Positions 1 through 8,682 of a stretch of DNA of 40,057 nucleotides are shown here, piece after piece (positions within the stretch are counted from its first letter, which is position 1; the number at the start of each line of letters is the position of its first letter). The position numbers and the translations under genes are program-made. The notes beneath the pieces were generated by a model. That model had not been told where the DNA came from and ran no database searches. It saw only the letters and a program-made list of their open reading frames with translations. The stretch lies in the NCBI GenBank assembly GCA_030591585.1, contig JAUVAS010000017.1:1-40057 (forward strand), given 5' to 3'. The stretch comes from Flavobacterium sp. GTDB lineage: Bacteria; Bacteroidota; Bacteroidia; Flavobacteriales; Flavobacteriaceae.

Positions 1-688
1 GTTCTCTTCCTAATAATAATGGAGAGTTAGAGCAAATTCCTAAAACGGGACCAGTAATGGTTTGAGCCCAATTATAGCTAGGAATAAAGTCATCTGGATT
101 TATTTGAAGGTGCATTTGAAAACTGGTGTTACAACCTTCAAACAATACAGAATTATGTTTTATAAAAAGCTCATCAACACCGCGCATATGCATCCTAAAG
201 TCTTTTCCTCTAAGTTCTTTTAACATATCATTTAACATCCAATATCTGGGCAATGGTGTCATAAAATCCATTTCCAATTCTCTTTTTGTAATTGTTGGAA
301 GAATTCCTGTGAGCACTATTTTATTATTGAATTTCTTAGCTGAATCCTTTGCCTTTTTAAGTAGAGTGCTTAATTGCTTTTCAACTTTAGAAAATGCATC
401 CCCTTTTAACTCTATGGGATCTAAATTAATTTCAAGATTGAATAAAGCTATTTCTGTTGTAAAATGAGGATCGTTGATATCTTCTAAAATTTCTGTAGAT
501 TTTTTTGAAGGGCGCCAATGCTTGGTTACTATACAAAATTCTTGTTCAGATCCAATACGGGTAATATCACTTTCAAACAAACCCTTTTCGAGCATTAATT
601 CAATTGCTTTAATGTCGTTAAGCAAATGTCTAATAAAATTGGATCTTGCTTTTTTATCTGTGATGGTGTTAATTTTTTGATCTCCCAT
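1..688 (-). CDS. Glutamate-cysteine ligase family (GCS2-like) protein, C-terminus missing at window edge
   Basis: I read 229 codons from an ATG at 688-686 on the minus strand with no stop before the left edge, so the gene is partial. The protein starts MGDQKINTITDKK. It carries IGSEQEFCIV at residues 45-54, like the Glu-rich ATP/Mg-binding start of the GCS2 family, then EIALFNLEINLDP at 79-91 and QMHLQINPDD near 191-200. These fit the carboxylate-amine/glutamate-cysteine ligase fold, which joins an amino acid to a gamma-carboxylate using ATP. My recollection is that flavobacterial relatives are longer and can carry C-terminal CBS domains; that part lies outside the window. The true substrate is unknown, and glutathione-type synthesis is only one option. 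No good promoter is visible upstream. The next minus-strand gene upstream lies beyond a 374-bp gap, so it is probably transcribed alone. Confidence 0.8.
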   Translation of the reverse strand, partial: MGDQKINTITDKKARSNFIRHLLNDIKAIELMLEKGLFESDITRIGSEQEFCIVTKHWRPSKKSTEILEDINDPHFTTEIALFNLEINLDPIELKGDAFSKVEKQLSTLLKKAKDSAKKFNNKIVLTGILPTITKRELEMDFMTPLPRYWMLNDMLKELRGKDFRMHMRGVDELFIKHNSVLFEGCNTSFQMHLQINPDDFIPSYNWAQTITGPVLGICSNSPLLLGRE

Positions 689-1062
689 AAATCTAAAGTT
701 TTTGTTTTGTTATCTCATTCCTATATGGAGCAAAACAAAAATGATTGACTCCCCTTATGGTTAGGGGTGTTTTTAGCCATTTTTTAGTTTTGTAATTAAT
801 TTAAAATTACTTAGTTATAAAGTTAGAGTAATAAAAGGAATATTCCAAACAGAAAGATATATACTCATTACACATAGCTTTTCGGTTTTTTCATTGCTTC
901 TTTTTCCCTTTCTCTGCGTTAAAATTATAAACCGTAACTAAGGCTATGCTTTATAATTTATGCCTTGATAAAGAAAAAAATAATTTGTCAAAATTTCCGA
1001 AAAGCTATGTGTAATGAGTATAGATACTATATTTTAAAAACAATCTAAATTAAGTTGCTTTT
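689..1062. other. Gene-free gap of 374 bp containing an inverted-repeat element
   Basis: No convincing coding frame exists on either strand. The right half is a nested inverted-repeat element (860-1021, listed separately). The left part (689-859) is AT-rich sequence with a weak CCCCT/AGGGG hairpin at 751-767 and no recognisable promoter for the gene at 688. Confidence 0.7.
860..1021. repeat. MITE-like palindromic element with 25-26 bp perfect terminal inverted repeats
   Basis: The left arm (861-885, beginning ATACTCATTACACATAGC) is the exact reverse complement of the right arm (997-1021). Position 860 also pairs with 1022, giving 26 bp. Inside lies a second perfect 10-bp inverted repeat, AAATTATAAA at 922-931 and TTTATAATTT at 950-959. 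The direct repeat AGATA flanks the element (855-859 and 1022-1026), which could be a 5-bp target-site duplication. No ORF of transposase size fits in 162 bp. The structure suits a non-autonomous miniature transposable element or a large REP-like element. Transposition is an inference; the inverted and direct repeats are directly visible. Confidence 0.7.
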
Positions 1063-3579
1063 TTACATTTCATCTCCAAAGAAAATGGCATTCATTAATA
1101 ATTTGTTGGTACCGTACCAAAATGCTCTAAAGTTAGTGTTGTCTGTAAAATAGATAATGGTTCCACGACCTAAATGGCCAACTTTAAACATGGCAGTACT
1201 TTTTAATTTTTCTAGGTTTATATTAGAAATATAACCAGCCAAAAGAGGGTTTTTTGTGTAGCGAATTGGGTTGCTATAACTGTTTTTGTCTGTTTCCATA
1301 AAAAGAGTTGAGTTTCTAAAAACAGGTAGCGTATAATTTTTATACCCAAAAGCAATAGGATGGGAGCGGTCTAGTTTCGTTTCAAAAATAGCACCACCAA
1401 TTACTTGAGCACCAAAATAGTTGCCTTTTTGCTCAAATGAAATATTTTGAGCACTATCTTTTTTAGTTTTAAATTTAATATTTAAAAGATTAGTATTAGC
1501 AAACCATTTTCCAGCATTTTTATATCCAATTAAAGTTCCTCCATCTTTAACCCAAGTTTTTATATTTTCTGTATCTTTTTCAGACAAAGCACTTCCCCTA
1601 CTATTGGGTAAAATAATATCTGTGTATCTGCTTAAATCTACTTGGTTTAAATTACGGGTATCTAGTTTGGTTACTTGTATGTTGTAGCGTTGGTCTAGTA
1701 AATGCCAAATTTCACCTGCATCATAGGGTGTAATTCCTTGCCCTACAATAAGTGCAATTTTTTGAGGTTTCAATATTCTAAAATTCCCGCTTCCTAAATC
1801 GATACCTTCTGTAAGACCTGTACTTACACTTGTAATAGTTACATTACTTTCTTTTACTATTTTATTAATGAAATTTGAAAGTTCTTTTTGAGAAAGATTC
1901 TGATTTTGCACTGGAATTAAAATAGTACCATAGTCATAATTTTTATTTTCTACACTAAATGGTTTCAATCCAACTTTCACTTTTAAACCCTTGTTGAGTA
2001 GGCTGTTTAAAGCCTTTGGTGTATAATAATCGTGCCATTCCATTAGGTATGCGTAATTTGAAGTTTTAGGAGAAGTAACCGTTGGTTTTTTTAATTCTGA
2101 AACGAAAGCACCTTGTTTGTTGGTAGTTTCATTTTCAGAATAATCCATATTAAATGCTAACGGGAAAGTCCAAGCACTAACATCGTAAAATAGACTATCT
2201 TGAAAGGTGGTTCTTTTTTCAAACATTGCTTTGATAAGTCGGTGTTGTTTTTGATTTTTCGGAATTACATAACTAAATCCTTTTTTGAATGTTTTTCCAT
2301 TTTTAGAAAAATCTTTTTTCAATTCGTAAAACGCTATTTTGTGTCTTTGAAGTATTTCAGCAAGATGATATACTCTATTAGCATCTTTCTCATCGCCAAA
2401 AATAATAGCTCCACCAACAGAAGCTTCTTTTTTAGCATCGTTATAAAATTTTTGCTGATAGGTTAATAATTGTGTTCTTAAAGATACGGCAGCTTCAAGA
2501 GTGGATAGTGCTGCTGTAAATTGGTTGCGAATGGTAAATGGAAATGTGAGAATTCCATTGTCGCTTTCTTGTGCGTGGCCTCTAGAGGAGGCTTGTTCAA
2601 ATAAAATTCCGATACCTCCATTTATATCTGGGAAGGTAGAGCCTTTTCCGTAGTAAAAATCATCAAAACTTTCTTTACTATAATATAAGCTTCCTATTTT
2701 ATTGAATGCTTTTGCGTGAAATTTAGCGATATCTCCAGTCAATTCTTGGTTTTTTGAAGGAGTTAGTGGGTGTGTTCGTGAAGGAATTCCTGGTTGAAAG
2801 AAAAAAGTAGCATTGGTTCCCATTTCGTGATGGTCTGTCAAAATATTGGGATACCATTTGTGGAATGTAGTAATGCGAGCTTGACTTTCTGGCAACTGTA
2901 CGGGAAGCCAATCTCTATTCATATCAAACCAATAATGATTGGTTCTTCCTCCTGGCCAAACTTCGCTATATTCTCTGTCGTTGGGGTCTGGATTACTATT
3001 TTTGTTTTTATGAATATTTGCCCAATATGCAAAACGTTGAAGCCCATCTGGATTGTAGGAAGGATCAAATAGAATAATAGTATTATTTAGTAATTCATCA
3101 ATTTTTGCACCTTGAGCTGCTGCTAAATAATAGGCAACGGCTAAGGAAGCATTGGAGCCACTGGCCTCATTGCCGTGTATTGAAAATCCTTGATATACCA
3201 CTACTGGCATTGAAGGAATATTATTATTAGAACCTGCTTCGGTTAAGGAGAGGTGTTCTTTTCTAATCTTACTTATGTTGTTATGATTTGTTGAAGAGGT
3301 GATGGTTAAAAGTAAAAGAGGTCTTTCTTCAAATGTTTTACCTCTATCTTCAATCGTGATCCTATCACTTGAGTTTGCCAGTGCATACATATATTGCACC
3401 AACTTGTCATGAGTAATATGCCAATCTCCAACTTCGTGACCAATACTGCTTTTTGGTGTAGGAATGTCTTTGTTGTAGCTAACATCTTTTGGTAAGTAAT
3501 AATCAAGATCTACAGAATAATCTTGTGCAATTAAATTAAAAGAAAAAAAAAGAATAAGTAGTCGAAATATATCTTTCAT
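1063..3579 (-). CDS. Secreted M14-family zinc metallopeptidase, 838 aa
   Basis: The N-terminus (MKDIFRLLILFFSFNLIAQ) is a signal peptide, so the enzyme acts in the periplasm or outside the cell. The M14 zinc site is visible as HGNE (H135, E138), with the third ligand in TDHHEMG (H250 or H251). SYNPDG (174-179) and DMNRDW (219-224) are usual M14 landmarks. E328 in GILFEQASSRG is the probable catalytic glutamate. After about residue 380 a long C-terminal region includes IALIVGQGITPYDAGEIW near 620-640, which looks like a class-I glutamine-amidotransferase-like fold as seen in large Bacteroidota M14 proteins. No T9SS tail is present. The peptide substrate is unknown. A strong terminator (3611-3650) separates it from the gene upstream, so it is probably transcribed alone. 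Confidence 0.88.
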   Translation of the reverse strand: MKDIFRLLILFFSFNLIAQDYSVDLDYYLPKDVSYNKDIPTPKSSIGHEVGDWHITHDKLVQYMYALANSSDRITIEDRGKTFEERPLLLLTITSSTNHNNISKIRKEHLSLTEAGSNNNIPSMPVVVYQGFSIHGNEASGSNASLAVAYYLAAAQGAKIDELLNNTIILFDPSYNPDGLQRFAYWANIHKNKNSNPDPNDREYSEVWPGGRTNHYWFDMNRDWLPVQLPESQARITTFHKWYPNILTDHHEMGTNATFFFQPGIPSRTHPLTPSKNQELTGDIAKFHAKAFNKIGSLYYSKESFDDFYYGKGSTFPDINGGIGILFEQASSRGHAQESDNGILTFPFTIRNQFTAALSTLEAAVSLRTQLLTYQQKFYNDAKKEASVGGAIIFGDEKDANRVYHLAEILQRHKIAFYELKKDFSKNGKTFKKGFSYVIPKNQKQHRLIKAMFEKRTTFQDSLFYDVSAWTFPLAFNMDYSENETTNKQGAFVSELKKPTVTSPKTSNYAYLMEWHDYYTPKALNSLLNKGLKVKVGLKPFSVENKNYDYGTILIPVQNQNLSQKELSNFINKIVKESNVTITSVSTGLTEGIDLGSGNFRILKPQKIALIVGQGITPYDAGEIWHLLDQRYNIQVTKLDTRNLNQVDLSRYTDIILPNSRGSALSEKDTENIKTWVKDGGTLIGYKNAGKWFANTNLLNIKFKTKKDSAQNISFEQKGNYFGAQVIGGAIFETKLDRSHPIAFGYKNYTLPVFRNSTLFMETDKNSYSNPIRYTKNPLLAGYISNINLEKLKSTAMFKVGHLGRGTIIYFTDNTNFRAFWYGTNKLLMNAIFFGDEM

Positions 3580-3610
3580 GCGGCGATTTTGTTTTGCCTA
3601 AAGATATATA

Positions 3611-3650
3611 AAAAAATCCCTTCAAATTTTTAAATTTGAAGGGATTTTTT
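3611..3650 (-). terminator. Rho-independent terminator, 19-bp perfect stem
   Basis: Positions 3611-3629 pair perfectly with 3632-3650, with a GAAGGGA/TCCCTTC core and flanking A and T runs that make it bidirectional. It lies 23 bases past the stop of the DUF3276 gene and about 30 bases before the start of the M14 peptidase gene. Confidence 0.9.
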
Positions 3651-3672
3651 TATAAAGAGGGGTGTAATATTT

Positions 3673-4062
3673 TTAAATATCGTCGAAGTCTACATCTGTA
3701 AAACTAGAAGTTGAGTTTTCTTCAGTTTTAGTTTCAGAATCTGTAGTAGTATCATCATCTTCTCTTTTATAATCTTTTTGATGACGTTCGCTTATTACTT
3801 CTTCACCTTTTTCATCTATAATAAATGAAATCATTTCACTTAAACTGTCTTTAAATTCAGAAAAATCTTCTTTATAAAGGTATATTTTGTGTTTTTTGTA
3901 GTGAAAAGACCCATCATCGTTGGTGAATTTTTTACTTTCAGTAATAGTTAAATAATAATCTCCTGCCTTAGTGGCTCTAACATCGAAGAAGTAAGTACGT
4001 CTTCCTGCTCGCATTACTTTAGAATGAATTTCTTCTCTTTCCATCATATAATTATCACTCAT
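3673..4062 (-). CDS. DUF3276 / PUR-family nucleic-acid-binding protein
   Basis: The core GRRTYFFDVRATKAGDYYLT, followed by ESKKF and HKIYLYKEDF, is characteristic of DUF3276, the bacterial PUR-alpha-like family that folds as a single-stranded nucleic-acid-binding domain. The role in Bacteroidota is not established as far as I know. I chose the ATG at 4062 (MSDNYMMEREEIHSKV, 129 aa) because homologues begin close to this point. An in-frame ATG at 4092 would add ten poorly conserved residues. The C-terminal 35 residues are acidic and low-complexity (DDDTTTDSETKTEEN), probably a disordered tail. A strong terminator follows. It sits downstream of the ABC exporter gene but is separated from it by another hairpin, so it is probably its own transcript. 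Confidence 0.88.
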   Translation of the reverse strand: MSDNYMMEREEIHSKVMRAGRRTYFFDVRATKAGDYYLTITESKKFTNDDGSFHYKKHKIYLYKEDFSEFKDSLSEMISFIIDEKGEEVISERHQKDYKREDDDTTTDSETKTEENSTSSFTDVDFDDI

Positions 4063-4099
4063 AATAGTTGCTTTTTTTAAAGGTTTCGTCAAAAATCTA

Positions 4100-4136
4100 A
4101 AAAAAAACTAACTGTAGCAACATAATAGTTAGTTTT
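4100..4136 (-). terminator. Terminator overlapping the ABC exporter stop codon
   Basis: Minus-strand AAAACTAACT (4127-4136) pairs with AGTTAGTTTT (4104-4113) across a 13-base loop and is followed by a T run. The stop codon of the ABC exporter gene (4129-4131) lies inside the stem. Confidence 0.7.
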
Positions 4137-5886
4137 CTTTTTCTAAGAGTTGTTTAGCGTATAATTCTTTATAGTAGCCTTCTGCGCTTACTAGTTCATA
4201 ATGAGAGCCTTGTTGGATAATTTCGCCTTCATTTAGTACCATAATTTTATCTGCATTTTTTGCTGAAGAAATTCGATGACTCACAATGATAATGGTTTTG
4301 TCTTTAGAGATGGCATTCATGTTTTGTAAGATTTCTTCTTCAGTTTCGGTATCTACTGCTGAAAGACAATCATCAAACAATAATATTTGTGGGTTTTTTA
4401 TAATGGCTCTAGCAATAGAAACACGCTGTTTTTGTCCTCCACTTAATGTGATTCCTCTTTCTCCAAGAATTGTTTCATAGCCTTTTTTAAAGCCAATAAT
4501 ATTTTCATGAACTGAAGCTTTTTTAGCTGCATCCATTACTTCTTCTTCAGACGCATCCTCTTTCCCAAATTTTATATTGTTTAAAATGGAGTCACTAAAC
4601 AAAAAAGCATCTTGAGGGACATAACCAATATTTTCTCGTAGGTTTTTAAGGTTAAGGTCTTGTATGTTCTTATTATTTATTTTTAGTTGCCCGTTTTCAA
4701 CATCGTAAAGCCTTCCAATTAATTCTAAAATGGTAGATTTTCCAGAGCCGGTATTTCCTATAATAGCTAAGGTTTCTCCAGGGTTTATTGATAAAGATAA
4801 GTTTTTTAAAGCGGTAATATGGGTGTCTGGATACGTAAAAGTAAGGTTGTTAAATTCAATTGCTCCTGTAATTGGAGTGTCTTCGGTTACATAATTTTTA
4901 ATTTCAGGTTCTTCATGTAAAAACTCGTTGATGCGTTTTTGAGATGCTTCTGCCTGCTGTACCATAGAAGTCACCCAACCCACCACAGCAACAGGCCAAG
5001 TAAGCATATTTATATAAATTAAAAATTCAACAATAGTTCCTAGATGTTCAATTTCTCCGCTTATATATTGTTTACCTCCAATGTAAATAACTAGAATATT
5101 ACTCAATCCAATAAGCAAAATCATTAAAGGAAAAAACAAGGCTTGTACTCTTACTAATTCAATGTTTTTGTCTTTACTACCTTCTGCAAGTTCGTTAAAT
5201 TTGGTATTGATTCTGTTTTCAATTCCGTAGGCTTTAATTACAGAAATCCCACTAAAACTTTCTTGTGTAAACGAAGTAAGCTTCGATAAATACTCTTGAA
5301 CAACCGTACTTCGTTTATGAATGGCAGCACTCAATTTATAGATAGCAATAGATAATAGTGGGAGCGGAGCAATGGCATATAAGGTAAGGGTTGGCGCTTT
5401 ATAAAACATATAACTCAATGCCACAATTAACAATGTCAAATTAGTTACACTATACATTAATGCAGGACCTACATACATTCTAACTTTACCAACATCTTCG
5501 CTAATACGGTTCATTAAATCTCCGGTTCGGTTTTGTTTGTAAAAACTTAAGGATAGACGTTGGTATTGCTGAAATATTTCATTTTTTAAATCGAACTCTA
5601 TATTTCGGGAAACCACAATAAATGTTTGTCGCATTAAAAAAGTAAACAGCCCAGCCATTAGTGCTGTGCCCAGTATAATAAGAATGTTAATGAGTAGTTC
5701 GTGCTTTACAATGTTGATATCTGAAACGGTTCCGTCGACATACTCTTTAATAATGTCTATAATATCACCAATAATCATAGGGACCATTATTTTAAAAATG
5801 GTTGCGATTACCGTAATAATTAATCCAAGCATTAATCGGCTCCTGTATTTTTTAAAATAGAAGTTAAGGTACTGAAGTTCTTTCAT
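4129..5886 (-). CDS. ABC exporter half-transporter (fused membrane and ATPase domains), 585 aa
   Basis: An N-terminal six-helix exporter domain (about 17-310) precedes an ATPase domain (about 341-585). This is the MsbA/MdlB-type arrangement, with two chains forming the pump in the inner membrane. Visible motifs are Walker A GNTGSGKST (377-385), Q-loop Q425, signature LSGGQKQR (481-488), Walker B ILLFD (501-505) and H-loop H537. The residue after Walker B is D506 where active subunits usually have Glu. This Asp, followed by CLSAVDTETEE, resembles the degenerate-site half of heterodimeric exporters such as BmrC/YheI and TM287. No second half is encoded in the window. The substrate cannot be read from sequence; lipid or drug export are the usual options. 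Confidence 0.9.
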   Translation of the reverse strand: MKELQYLNFYFKKYRSRLMLGLIITVIATIFKIMVPMIIGDIIDIIKEYVDGTVSDINIVKHELLINILIILGTALMAGLFTFLMRQTFIVVSRNIEFDLKNEIFQQYQRLSLSFYKQNRTGDLMNRISEDVGKVRMYVGPALMYSVTNLTLLIVALSYMFYKAPTLTLYAIAPLPLLSIAIYKLSAAIHKRSTVVQEYLSKLTSFTQESFSGISVIKAYGIENRINTKFNELAEGSKDKNIELVRVQALFFPLMILLIGLSNILVIYIGGKQYISGEIEHLGTIVEFLIYINMLTWPVAVVGWVTSMVQQAEASQKRINEFLHEEPEIKNYVTEDTPITGAIEFNNLTFTYPDTHITALKNLSLSINPGETLAIIGNTGSGKSTILELIGRLYDVENGQLKINNKNIQDLNLKNLRENIGYVPQDAFLFSDSILNNIKFGKEDASEEEVMDAAKKASVHENIIGFKKGYETILGERGITLSGGQKQRVSIARAIIKNPQILLFDDCLSAVDTETEEEILQNMNAISKDKTIIIVSHRISSAKNADKIMVLNEGEIIQQGSHYELVSAEGYYKELYAKQLLEKEN

Positions 5887-5937
5887 TTAGGTGAAAATAG
5901 TATTTATCAACAAACTCATAATTTAATCTTAATATTA

Positions 5938-5968
5938 TTGTAGAATAATTAGCAATCAATTACTTTTG
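5938..5968 (+). promoter_or_regulatory. Bacteroidota-type promoter for leucine dehydrogenase
   Basis: A -33 TTG at 5938-5940 and a -7 TACTTTTG at 5961-5968 are 20 bases apart, matching the Bacteroidota sigma-A form TTG/TAnnTTTG. The start codon is 36 bases downstream. Confidence 0.7.
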
Positions 5969-6003
5969 CACGGCCTTATAAAAAGAGGTGATAAATACAA
6001 GAT

Positions 6004-7110
6004 ATGGAGACTGAAGTAATTAATAAAAGTGATCTTAAAAAAATGAACCCTGTATTTGGGCAATTATCATTTGATAATCACGAACAAGTTGTTTTTTGTA
6101 ACGACAAAGATACAGGTTTAAAAGCAATAATAGGAATCCATAGTACAGTTATGGGGCCTGCTCTTGGAGGAACGCGTATGTGGAATTACAATAACGAATG
6201 GGAAGCATTGAACGATGCGCTGCGTTTGTCTCGTGGGATGACTTATAAAGCTGCTATTACAGGACTAAATTTAGGTGGAGGTAAAGCGGTGATTATTGGG
6301 GATGCTAAAACTCAAAAAACACCAGAGTTAATGCTTCGTTTTGGAGAGTTTGTACATTCTTTAAGTGGAAAATATATTACTGCAGAAGATGTAGGTATGG
6401 CAACTTCAGATATGGATTTAGTAAGAACAGTAACTCCATTTGTTACCGGTATTTCTGAAGAAAAAGGTGGCGCAGGAAATCCTTCCCCTATTACAGCTTA
6501 TGGTGTTTTTATGGGAATGAAAGCAGCTGCAAAATACGCTTACGGAACAGATATTTTAGAAGATAAGGTAGTGTATGTTGAAGGAGTTGGAAATGTAGGA
6601 GAAGCATTGGTGGAACACCTAAATAATGAAGGAGCTAAAATTTATATATCAGATATTAATAGAGAGCGTTTAGAAGAAATTCGCGAGAAATATAATGTTA
6701 CCATTTATGAAGGAGATAGTTTGTATGCTGAAGAAATGGATATATATGCGCCTTGTGCTTTAGGTGCTACTATTAACGATGTTACTATATCACAATTAAA
6801 AGCAAAAGTAATTGCAGGAGCAGCAAATAATCAATTAGCCGAAGAGCAAAAACACGGATTATTACTTAGAGAAAAAGGGATAGTTTACGCACCAGATTTT
6901 TTAATAAATGCTGGCGGAATTATTAATGTGTACGCAGAACTAGAAAACTACGGTAAAAAAGAGATTATTCGTAAAACTGAAAATATTTATCATACAACAC
7001 TAGAAATATTAACCAATGCTGAAACAAATGGAGTAACATCACATCAAGCAGCTTTCAACATTGCACAGTCTAGAATCGATGCCCGAAAACTAAAAAATAG
7101 TAACGGGTAA
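6004..7110 (+). CDS. Leucine dehydrogenase (Glu/Leu/Phe/Val dehydrogenase family), 368 aa
   Basis: This cytosolic enzyme oxidatively deaminates branched-chain amino acids, chiefly leucine, to 2-oxo acids with NAD+. The length and the motif RGMTYKAAITGLNLGGGKAV (78-97) fit leucine dehydrogenase. K82 and K94 correspond to the substrate-carboxylate-binding and catalytic lysines of the family. VEGVGNVGEAL (about 193-203) is the NAD-binding Rossmann turn, and AGAANNQLA follows in the cofactor domain. An ATG at 6043 (Met14) is an alternative start, but the 6004 start places the gene well after a good promoter. It ends before a clear terminator, so it is probably monocistronic. Together with HMG-CoA lyase at 15.1 kb it suggests leucine catabolism. 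Valine preference cannot be excluded from sequence alone. Confidence 0.92.
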   Translation: METEVINKSDLKKMNPVFGQLSFDNHEQVVFCNDKDTGLKAIIGIHSTVMGPALGGTRMWNYNNEWEALNDALRLSRGMTYKAAITGLNLGGGKAVIIGDAKTQKTPELMLRFGEFVHSLSGKYITAEDVGMATSDMDLVRTVTPFVTGISEEKGGAGNPSPITAYGVFMGMKAAAKYAYGTDILEDKVVYVEGVGNVGEALVEHLNNEGAKIYISDINRERLEEIREKYNVTIYEGDSLYAEEMDIYAPCALGATINDVTISQLKAKVIAGAANNQLAEEQKHGLLLREKGIVYAPDFLINAGGIINVYAELENYGKKEIIRKTENIYHTTLEILTNAETNGVTSHQAAFNIAQSRIDARKLKNSNG

Positions 7111-7125
7111 TTAAATTAATAATTT

Positions 7126-7160
7126 AACAACGCATAAACTATTTTGTGCGTTGTTTATTT
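7126..7160 (+). terminator. Terminator after leucine dehydrogenase
   Basis: AACAACGCA (7126-7134) pairs with TGCGTTGTT (7147-7155), followed by TATTTT. Confidence 0.75.
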
Positions 7161-7175
7161 TAACGTTCTTATAAT

Positions 7176-8120
7176 ATGCTTACTAGAAGACACATTAGAG
7201 TAAAGGTTTTACAGTCTATTTATGCTTATAATCAAAGCGAAAATAAAAATCTTGAAAAGCAAGAAGAGTTTTTACTCTATAATATGGAGCAAATGCAGGA
7301 TTTGTATTTACTTATGCTTCAATTAATTTTAGGACTTAGAGATCAAGCAGAAAATTTCCTTATTACATCTCAGAAAAAACACCTTGCAACAGATTTGGAA
7401 AAAAATCCAAGTAGATTGTTTATTGAAAATGAAGTAATTGAGATGATTGCTAATAACGAACGTTTTTCTGAAATAATTAAAAACAAAAAACTAAATTATT
7501 GGGAGAACGACTTTGAATATGTTACCATTATTTTCAACTCTTTAAAAGAACAAGAATGGTATTCAGAGTTTTTAAAAAGAAAAGCAACCAATTTTCAAGA
7601 AGACAAAGATTTCCTTATTAAAATATTTAAGGAAGTAATTGCTCCTAACGAAAAGTTATACGAATACATAGAAGACAAACGCCTTACTTGGTTAGATGAT
7701 TTTCCGTTAGTAAATACGTTGATTGTTAAAATGCTATCTAAAATATCTGAAAAGAATGTAGATGCCGTTTTAATTCCAGACTTATATAAAAACAAGGAAG
7801 ATAGAGAATATGCACTTGAATTAATGCAAAAAGTGATTTTGAATGATGATGAACTCACCCAAATAATTGATGAGAAAACACCTAATTGGGATAAAGAACG
7901 AATTGCAGATATTGATATGATTATTTTGAAAATGGGGATTTCGGAGTTTTTAAATTTTCCGTCAATTCCTGAAAGAGCTACTATTAATGAATATTTAGAA
8001 GTTTCTAAAGAATATTCAACTCCGAAAAGCAGTTTATTTATCAATGGGATTTTAGATAAATTGGTAAAAGAGTTTTCAACTTCTGGAAAATTAAATAAAA
8101 CGGGGCGGGGTCTTCAATAA
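7176..8120 (+). CDS. nusB: Transcription antitermination factor NusB, long Bacteroidota form (314 aa)
   Basis: The start MLTRRHIRVKVLQSIYAYNQS is the typical Bacteroidota NusB beginning. The C-terminal half (about 220-305) holds the conserved NusB helices: TPNWDKERIADIDMIILKMG, then FPSIPERATINEYLEVSKEY and SLFINGILDKLVKE. NusB with NusE/S10 binds boxA RNA in rRNA leaders to prevent early termination. At 314 aa it is about twice the length of E. coli NusB, the extra being an N-terminal helical region usual for this phylum. Downstream come a DUF1573 lipoprotein and yajC with gaps of 54 and 19 bases, an order commonly conserved in Bacteroidota and probably co-transcribed. Confidence 0.92.
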   Translation: MLTRRHIRVKVLQSIYAYNQSENKNLEKQEEFLLYNMEQMQDLYLLMLQLILGLRDQAENFLITSQKKHLATDLEKNPSRLFIENEVIEMIANNERFSEIIKNKKLNYWENDFEYVTIIFNSLKEQEWYSEFLKRKATNFQEDKDFLIKIFKEVIAPNEKLYEYIEDKRLTWLDDFPLVNTLIVKMLSKISEKNVDAVLIPDLYKNKEDREYALELMQKVILNDDELTQIIDEKTPNWDKERIADIDMIILKMGISEFLNFPSIPERATINEYLEVSKEYSTPKSSLFINGILDKLVKEFSTSGKLNKTGRGLQ

Positions 8121-8174
8121 AAGATAAAAATTAAGTATTTTAGCCCCACTAATAAACATAAACCTAATATTATT

Positions 8175-8663
8175 ATGAAAAAGTCAATTTTAATTATTGC
8201 AATTATGTCTGCTTTTGTATTTACATCTTGTAAAGAAAATGCAGCAGATAAAGTAAGTGAAGAAAAAGTAGCTGAAGCTGCAGATAGAGATGCAAATGCA
8301 GGAAGTTTTCCAGTAATAACTTTTGCTGAAACAGAATTCGATTTTGGTACTATTGATCAAGGAACAAAAGTAGAGCACGTATTTAAATTTACCAACACAG
8401 GTGATGCACCTTTGGTAATTGTAAATGCTAAAAGTAGTTGTGGATGTACGGTTCCTTCTTATCCAAAAGAGCCTATAGCTCCTGGAGATACTGCTGAGTT
8501 GTTAGTTAAATTTAATGGTTCTGGTAAAAACCAGGTAAGTAAAACAATTACTATTACAGCTAATACCGAAGCTGGAAAAGAAACTATTAAAATTAAAGCT
8601 TTTGTTAATCCTAAAGCAGGTACTCCTGTAAAAGGAGGACAAACATTAAAAACTTCTAAATAG
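8175..8663 (+). CDS. DUF1573 lipoprotein, 162 aa
   Basis: A lipoprotein signal peptide ends FVFTSC with the lipidated cysteine at residue 19, so the protein is anchored to a membrane outside the cytoplasm. A low-complexity, charged linker (20-42) leads to a DUF1573 immunoglobulin-like domain. Its typical sequence is visible: FDFGTIDQGTKVEHVFKFTN (56-75), then SSCGCTVPSYPKEPIAPGD. DUF1573 has no firmly known function. It sits between nusB and yajC with short gaps and probably shares their transcript. The C-terminus (KAGTPVKGGQTLKTSK) is a short basic tail. Confidence 0.9.
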   Translation: MKKSILIIAIMSAFVFTSCKENAADKVSEEKVAEAADRDANAGSFPVITFAETEFDFGTIDQGTKVEHVFKFTNTGDAPLVIVNAKSSCGCTVPSYPKEPIAPGDTAELLVKFNGSGKNQVSKTITITANTEAGKETIKIKAFVNPKAGTPVKGGQTLKTSK

Positions 8664-8682
8664 TAATATATAAATTTATTTA

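Noticed and set aside
126..680. Plus-strand frames at the left edge
   Set aside because: They lie opposite the GCS2-family gene, whose protein shows clear family motifs.
751..767. CCCCT/AGGGG hairpin followed by TGTTTTT as a terminator
   Set aside because: The stem is only five bases and no plus-strand gene ends nearby.
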